Assembly (NCBI GenBank): GCA_015057635.1
Contig: SVEB01000018.1
Coordinates: forward strand, 1-64,000
Source: Lachnospiraceae bacterium
Lineage (GTDB): Bacteria > Bacillota > Clostridia > Lachnospirales > Lachnospiraceae
Direction: 5' to 3'
DNA length: 64,000 nucleotides
The translations under genes and the position numbers were made by a program. Every line of letters starts with the position of its first letter. Positions within the stretch are counted from its first letter, which is position 1. The notes below the pieces were generated by a model, which worked only from the letters and a program-made list of their open reading frames with translations, ran no database searches and had not been told where the DNA came from. Shown here in pieces: positions 58,312 through 64,000 of the stretch.

Positions 58312-59673
58312 TTAATAAGCTTTGTAGCCGTCCTTTGTAACAATACCATAAATATGGTGTGGCACTTCCGGCTTCTCTTCTCCGATTGTATAAGCACATA
58401 AGAAACGTTCGCTTGCTGCTTCTAATTTTTCTGCATCATTTGCATATAATGTAGCAAGTGGTGTTCCTACTTCTACCTTATCACCAAGCTTCTTATGGAT
58501 CTTCATGCCGACACTTAAATCAATCACGCTTTCCTTTGTTTCACGGCCGCCTCCAAGGATTAAAGAAGTCATGCCGATCTCATCCGTATGGATTCCTGTA
58601 ATATAACCTTCTGTCTTAGCACATACGTCTTTCTGAAGAGATGCTTTAGGGAATAAGTCTGTATCAAATACCGGTCTGTCATCTCCACCCTGTGCGCGAA
58701 CGAATTCTGCAAATTTCTTTAGTGCAGAACCATCTTTGATTGTACCAAGAAGGAGTTCTCTTGCTTCTTCCGGAGTCTTAGCGTGTTTTGCACCTACTAC
58801 CATATAAGATGCCAGTGTAAGAGATGCATCTAAAAGGTCTTCCGGACCATTTCCTTTTAAAGTATCGATTGCTTCGATTACTTCCAGGTTATTGCCTACG
58901 GCGCTGCCAAGAGGCTGATTCATATCCGAGATTACCGCATAGGTTTCTCTTCCTACTCCGTTACCGATTTTTACCATAGTTTCTGCTAATTCAACAGACC
59001 CTTCCAATGTCTTCATAAAAGCGCCGCTTCCGCTCTTTACATCAAGCACGATAACATCGGCCCCTGCTGCAATTTTCTTACTCATAATAGAGCTGGAGAT
59101 TAATGAAATATTATCGATCGTAGCTGTTACATCACGAAGCGCATAAATCTTCTTATCTGCCGGCGCTAAGTTTGCAGTCTGTCCGATGATGGCTAACTTC
59201 ATCTGATTTACATTATCAAAGAATTTTTCTTCGGATAATTCCGTTGTAAATCCTTCAAAACTTTCTAACTTATCAATTGTACCGCCGGTATGGCCAAGAC
59301 CACGTCCTGACATCTTTGCAACCGGAACACCAAGGCTTGCAACCATTGGTCCGATAATTAAGGAAGTCTTGTCACCAACACCGCCTGTACTGTGCTTATC
59401 TGCCTTAATACCATGAATTGCAGACAGATCTAACATATCACCGCTGTGAGCCATTGCCATCGTCAATGCAATCGTCTCGTCCATATCCATGCCTTTTAAG
59501 CACACAGCCATTAAAAATGCAGACATCTGATAGTCTGGAATCTCACCATCTGTATAGCCCTTTATAATAAACTTGATTTCTTCTTCTGACAGCTTCTGGC
59601 CATTTTTCTTTTTGCTGATTAAATCATACATTCTCATAAACAATATCTCCTTAAAATACATAACCTGCCGCAT
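58312..59673 (-). CDS. Pyrimidine-nucleoside (thymidine) phosphorylase
   Basis: KADKHSTGGVGDKTSLIIGPMVASLGVPVAKMSGRGLGHTGGTIDKLESF; start probably at MRMYDLISKK. Confidence 0.94.
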   Translation of the reverse strand: MRQVMYFKEILFMRMYDLISKKKNGQKLSEEEIKFIIKGYTDGEIPDYQMSAFLMAVCLKGMDMDETIALTMAMAHSGDMLDLSAIHGIKADKHSTGGVGDKTSLIIGPMVASLGVPVAKMSGRGLGHTGGTIDKLESFEGFTTELSEEKFFDNVNQMKLAIIGQTANLAPADKKIYALRDVTATIDNISLISSSIMSKKIAAGADVIVLDVKSGSGAFMKTLEGSVELAETMVKIGNGVGRETYAVISDMNQPLGSAVGNNLEVIEAIDTLKGNGPEDLLDASLTLASYMVVGAKHAKTPEEARELLLGTIKDGSALKKFAEFVRAQGGDDRPVFDTDLFPKASLQKDVCAKTEGYITGIHTDEIGMTSLILGGGRETKESVIDLSVGMKIHKKLGDKVEVGTPLATLYANDAEKLEAASERFLCAYTIGEEKPEVPHHIYGIVTKDGYKAY

Positions 59674-59859
59674 ATTTTCATTTCTTATTCTGCGCCAGGA
59701 TCATTTGTTCTATTTACGTATTATTTATAAATACTAGTATACATAATTTTTGCTTCTTTCACAAGGAATTTTTCAAATTGTTTTAAAACTTTAACAATTG
59801 TATAAATTTACACAGAAATCTTATTTTATTGACGTTTTCTATAAAATGGAATAAAATAG

Positions 59860-60957
59860 ATGCAGATTAAACAAAAGAATATGGCCAATAGGCCCCTACA
59901 ACATGGAAAGGCTGGTATTAATATGAGTTTTGAATACATACAACAAGTAATGTCTCCAAAAGAGTTAAAAGAGCTTTATCCAATGACATCCTTTGGCATT
60001 GAAACAAAAAGAAAGCGGGATGCCATGATTCGCGATGTCTTTACAGGTGCAAGCGATAAATTTCTTGTCATCATCGGGCCATGTTCCGCAGACCGTGAAG
60101 ATGCAGTGATTGACTATATGTCACGTCTTGCGAAACTATCCGAACAGGTATCCGATCAGCTGATTCTAATTCCAAGAATCTATACCAATAAACCACGTAC
60201 GACCGGTGAAGGATACAAAGGAATCATTCATCAGCCTGACCCGGAAGGAGAACCGGATATTCATGAAGGGCTTGTCGCAGTACGAAAAATGCATCTTCGT
60301 TCCATTAACGAAACCGGCCTTACCGCTGCAGATGAGATGCTCTATCCGGAAAACTGGCCATATCTTGACGATATGCTAAGCTATGTTGCCGTAGGCGCAC
60401 GTTCCGTAGAAGACCAGCAGCACCGTCTTACCGTAAGCGGAATGGACGTTCCGGTTGGCATGAAGAATCCGACAAGCGGGGATCTGTCGGTTATGCTTAA
60501 CTCCTGTGTGGCCGCGCAGTGTGCCCACCGTTTCCTCTACCGTGCTTATGAAGTGCAGACAAGCGGTAATCCGCTTTCCCATACCATTCTTCGCGGTGCA
60601 GTAAACAAGCACGGCCAGTCTATTCCAAACTATCACTACGAAGACTTAGAACGTCTGTCTGCCATGTATAAAGAACGGGATCTTAAGAATCCAGCCATAA
60701 TCGTAGATGCCAACCATGCCAACTCCAATAAAATATTCTCCGAACAGCCTCGTATCGTAAAAGAAGTACTTCACAGCCGCCGTGTAAATGAAGACTTAAA
60801 ACATTTGGTCAAAGGCGTCATGGTAGAAAGCTATCTGGTGGAAGGTTGTCAGAAAGTCTGGGAGCACACGTACGGAAAATCCATCACAGATGCATGCATT
60901 GGATGGGAACAGACCGAGCGTCTTGTCCACTGTATCGCAGACTATATTGCAAAATAA
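59860..60957 (+). CDS. 3-deoxy-7-phosphoheptulonate synthase (type I AroFGH-like)
   Basis: LVIIGPCSADREDAV, IPRIYTNKPRTTGEGYKG, GVMVESYLVEGCQ; likely start 59922 (MSFEYIQQ). Confidence 0.9.
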   Translation: MQIKQKNMANRPLQHGKAGINMSFEYIQQVMSPKELKELYPMTSFGIETKRKRDAMIRDVFTGASDKFLVIIGPCSADREDAVIDYMSRLAKLSEQVSDQLILIPRIYTNKPRTTGEGYKGIIHQPDPEGEPDIHEGLVAVRKMHLRSINETGLTAADEMLYPENWPYLDDMLSYVAVGARSVEDQQHRLTVSGMDVPVGMKNPTSGDLSVMLNSCVAAQCAHRFLYRAYEVQTSGNPLSHTILRGAVNKHGQSIPNYHYEDLERLSAMYKERDLKNPAIIVDANHANSNKIFSEQPRIVKEVLHSRRVNEDLKHLVKGVMVESYLVEGCQKVWEHTYGKSITDACIGWEQTERLVHCIADYIAK

Positions 60958-61022
60958 TATGCCCACTAAAAAAACTCACCCCCATTATGGCGGGGCCAGT
61001 AATACAGTAATAATGTAAGAAT

Positions 61023-61051
61023 GGGAAAGGCGTGACTTAGGTCACGCCTTT
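61023..61051. terminator. Terminator-like hairpin
   Basis: AAAGGCGTGACTTAGGTCACGCCTTTT. Confidence 0.75.
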
Positions 61052-61298
61052 TCTGTTGTCAAAAGCTCATTCAGCGGGATGAATCCCAAACCATCGTATT
61101 GAATATGGATATGCTGTCTGTGCTTCCCGCTGAACTTGTCCGGTGCATCCACATAGATGGCCTTTTGGACCGCTCTGATCTTCCGACTGGTATCTCTGGC
61201 ATAAAACTCATTGAACCAGTTTCTGATTCCAGCGAAATCATTGTTGATGCTGTTTGGAGCATCGGAATTATCAGCTTTTCTTTTCCGCTTAAAATCAA
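61042..61298 (-). pseudogene. Remnant of large serine recombinase (internally deleted)
   Basis: NSDAPNSINNDFAGIRNWFNEFYARDTSRKIRAVQKA fused to C-terminal IYVDAPDKFSGKHRQHIHIQYDGLGFIPLNELLTTEKA*. Confidence 0.65.
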
Positions 61299-61378
61299 AG
61301 AGGAAAATCCGTATGCTTTATAGAATTTTTCTCCAATACGCTTGAATATAATAATAATAAATCGTGCAATAGTGGCAT

Positions 61379-61711
61379 GATCAGACGCTGGGCCACTGGA
61401 CTGATCAGCACTTTACCGATCGGGACGGCGATCTGACAGCAGAACCGGCAGTCAGCGGCACGACCATCGATCTTGTCTGCGCCGCAGCTTACAGAGGCAG
61501 CGATGAGATCGCCGGCAGAAGTGCAACCCACACCGAGATAGGTGAGCTTCCCTGCAGCCACTATGTATTTTTCTTCGGTGCGCTGGCATACGATGTAGCT
61601 GACGAATACGGTGTCACCGTTGAATACAACGATATTGACCATGAGGAAACTGCTTACCGTCTGAGAGCAATTTACATTGGTAACGATGTAGAGTGCCCCA
61701 AGGAATCATGA
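61379..61711 (+). pseudogene. Start-less protein fragment upstream of lipoprotein
   Basis: Plus-frame GHWTDQHFTDRDGDLTAEPAVSGTTIDLVCAAAYRGSDEIAGRSATHTEIGELPCSHYVFFFGALAYDVADEYGVTVEYNDIDHEETAYRLRAIYIGNDVECPKES*. Confidence 0.4.
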
Positions 61712-61728
61712 AAACGGAGGTTTTTAGC

Positions 61729-63144
61729 ATGAAAAAGATGTTTGCATTATTGCTTGCTGTGGTTATGCTTCTATCCCTTACCGGATGTGGCAAAAAAGAA
61801 GCACAGGAAACCCAAAATCAGGAGATACAGTCTACATCACAGACAGAAAAGAAGCCCGATGGCCAAGACGATCATTCATGGGAAGATGTGGATGCCGATA
61901 CCATTTACAGCTATCTCGGTTTCCGCTTTACAGAGCCTGCCGGCGCAACCAATATCATTTACCGCTGGGATGCTGCAAACAGCATCGGACAAATGCAGTT
62001 TCAGCTCAGCGGCACGGAGTGGACTGCCAGGGCCAAAAAGACCACTTCTATCGAAGACATTTCCGGAATGAGTTATTCCTGGGACACATTACATCACGCC
62101 TATATCACGAACTACAATTTTGAACTGTGCGGAGATTACCATTTTGCAGCCGACGGCAAGGAAGTTGCCCATGCCGGCCTCTGGTTCTATGAAGGTGCTG
62201 ACAGCGACTATCATTTCACCTTCTCCCTCACCTGTAAGACGAAAGAGGAAGTGGACATAGCCGTTGTTGCCAGTCAGATATTTGTTCTGAAGGGAGCCGG
62301 AGCGGACGATGCAACCCGGTACGGTCAAAGCTACTGGGAGGAAAAATACCCCGGTTACAGCATTTGCCCCTTCTACATCAATGTGAACGGTGAGGATCAA
62401 TATTATTACTGGGCAACTGACGGGGAAGGTTACACCGGTAACATCCGCGATTGGGTCGATTCCGACTTCAACTGGAATGGCTGGCATATCATTGGCAGAT
62501 ACATCGTCAACGCCGATGAAACCTTCCAGATCACCACCGAGAGCATGCAGGAATCCTTCTCCAGCTTCTGCACCTACTACACTGAGAAGTTTGACCCGGA
62601 GGATCCCACAATCTATACCCGTCTCTTTAACTATGATGACCGCTATTCCTATTTCATGGAACTGGTAGAAAAGTACGACGGCTTTGAAGCTGTTTATAGA
62701 AACAACGAGCAGACAACTTTCTACTGCGGTGGTAAAGACGATGTCTACTGGTTTATTGAAATGCCGGAGGAAGGCGATTCCTACTACTACATTGGTCAGT
62801 TCGACGGCAAAAAATGGACCTGCAGTTACTGCTGGGAGAACGAAGAGGAACACGGAGATATTGAAGAAGTCTGGGAATACGAAGCTATTGACCGGATCTG
62901 CTATAAGGTCTATTACGATCAGGATTGCTTTGACCCAGCGGAAGTCTCCCCCATGGATGTTGAGATCGCCGGCCGTCCTGCCAAGCGCTACAACAGGGAT
63001 TTTGGCATCTATTCCACCGAAATTGATGTAGAGTATCTAATCACCATTGGCTACTGCAACACAGAGGATGAATACAGCATTTTTTCTCTGGAAGATATTT
63101 ATATCGGCAGCAATGTTGAAGTCGCTGAGTTTCCCACTGATTAA
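61729..63144 (+). CDS. Hypothetical lipoprotein
   Basis: CGGAGG RBS then MKKMFALLLAVVMLLSLTGCGKKEAQ (lipobox). Confidence 0.75.
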   Translation: MKKMFALLLAVVMLLSLTGCGKKEAQETQNQEIQSTSQTEKKPDGQDDHSWEDVDADTIYSYLGFRFTEPAGATNIIYRWDAANSIGQMQFQLSGTEWTARAKKTTSIEDISGMSYSWDTLHHAYITNYNFELCGDYHFAADGKEVAHAGLWFYEGADSDYHFTFSLTCKTKEEVDIAVVASQIFVLKGAGADDATRYGQSYWEEKYPGYSICPFYINVNGEDQYYYWATDGEGYTGNIRDWVDSDFNWNGWHIIGRYIVNADETFQITTESMQESFSSFCTYYTEKFDPEDPTIYTRLFNYDDRYSYFMELVEKYDGFEAVYRNNEQTTFYCGGKDDVYWFIEMPEEGDSYYYIGQFDGKKWTCSYCWENEEEHGDIEEVWEYEAIDRICYKVYYDQDCFDPAEVSPMDVEIAGRPAKRYNRDFGIYSTEIDVEYLITIGYCNTEDEYSIFSLEDIYIGSNVEVAEFPTD

Positions 63145-63358
63145 GTGAAAACACAAAAACACGATAAGGGAACCCGTGGGAGCAAAGTCTTCCACCGGTT
63201 CCTTTCTGTCAAAGATTTTCAAAATATCCTCTGTTTCTGATATACAGTTATCTGGTTATCGAGGTCTTATGATTTCGATTTTACATATCAGTGAGAATAA
63301 AATGCTAATCACCACATAGGTGCATCACATATCGAAACACGACTCCTACAAAAAATAA

Positions 63359-63397
63359 ACTCCTGTATCATCAACAACGATGATACAGGAGTTTATT
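63359..63397. terminator. Bidirectional terminator
   Basis: AAACTCCTGTATCATCAACAACGATGATACAGGAGTTTA with T/A flanks. Confidence 0.8.
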
Positions 63398-63460
63398 TTT
63401 TCGCCAATCCATTTACGACAGTGCTCCATTTCAGTGATACTGTTTTATAAGCACTGCGCT

Positions 63461-64000
63461 TTATGCTCTGGGGTGAGTTTTTGCATATACGTCCAATGTT
63501 TTCTGGGTATGGGAACGAAGCAGATACTGGGTCGCGGAAATATCTCCATGCCCAAGCAGTTCCTGAAGGCTCTGCAGATCTGCACCATTTTCCAAAAGAT
63601 GCATAGCAAATGAATTTCTGATAATCTGTGGTGTCACTTCCTTTTCAATTCCTGCATCCTTCGCATACTGCTTTAATATCTTAATAAAACCCTGTCTGGT
63701 CATCCGTTCCTTTCTGCGATTTACAAATAAATAAGAGTCACTTGCCTCTTCCATCCCGCTTTCATTGAGATAGCGGCTGATTGCTTCCTTTGCAGTCTTT
63801 CCAATCGGAAGAAGACGTTCTCCTGCGCTCTCCCTTACCACTACATAATTCAGCTTCAGGTTCAGGTCATTTTGTTTCAGATCCAGCAATTCGGAAACCT
63901 TCATACCGGTAGCATATAAAAGCTCTAACATGGCCTTATCACGGATTCCCTTTTCTGTCGTACCATCCGGTGTTGCAAGAAGGGCATTGATCTCTTCCAC
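63461..64000 (-). CDS. XerD-like tyrosine recombinase-fold protein with altered catalytic residues; N-terminus beyond window
   Basis: LLYATGMKVSELLDL, ESAGERLLPIG, TPQIIRNSFAMHLLENGADLQSLQELLGHGDISATQYLLRSHTQKTLDVYAKTHPRA aligns along the XerC/D C-terminus. Confidence 0.88.
   Translation of the reverse strand: MEEINALLATPDGTTEKGIRDKAMLELLYATGMKVSELLDLKQNDLNLKLNYVVVRESAGERLLPIGKTAKEAISRYLNESGMEEASDSYLFVNRRKERMTRQGFIKILKQYAKDAGIEKEVTPQIIRNSFAMHLLENGADLQSLQELLGHGDISATQYLLRSHTQKTLDVYAKTHPRA

Noticed and set aside
62089-62853. ORF 62089-62853 (-), 254 aa
   Set aside because: Long antisense ORF inside the lipoprotein gene; no RBS or recognisable domain.

Overview
This is a 64 kb chromosomal window. 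Gene content and style suggest a Lachnospiraceae-type gut Firmicute, but that is inference and no rRNA or marker gene is present. Most of it is ordinary housekeeping or accessory metabolism. Recognised genes include trpB with a Trp T-box, uvsE, a serpin, the uxuB / GntR regulator / uxuA cluster, an M24 aminopeptidase P, LytTR+DUF3021, a MarR-degV pair, an Lsa-like ABC-F gene, an agr-type signalling locus with a GGDEF/HD-GYP gene, a Bce-like two-component/ABC module, an alanine aminotransferase with an Ala T-box, DUF11 proteins, argC, a DbpA-like helicase, pyrE, an LCP protein, a group-B-like [FeFe] hydrogenase with hydF and hydE, Big_2 surface proteins, a pyrimidine-nucleoside phosphorylase, DAHP synthase and a Xer-like recombinase. 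The most unusual signal is a family of three giant quasi-palindromes at 9135-9548, 16367-16585 and 40043-40250. They share an almost invariant multi-part core in the same orientation, but their stems are unrelated in sequence and each is self-complementary. Each sits within 5-17 nt of the stop codon of a minus-strand gene and is followed, in the gene-sense direction, by a long purine-rich tract. I know of no described family that matches. Other points worth checking are an agr locus without adjacent agrC/agrA but with a c-di-GMP gene, a Xer protein lacking most catalytic residues, a leader peptide overlapping a terminator upstream of the ABC-F gene, and several decayed genes. No database search or folding program was run.
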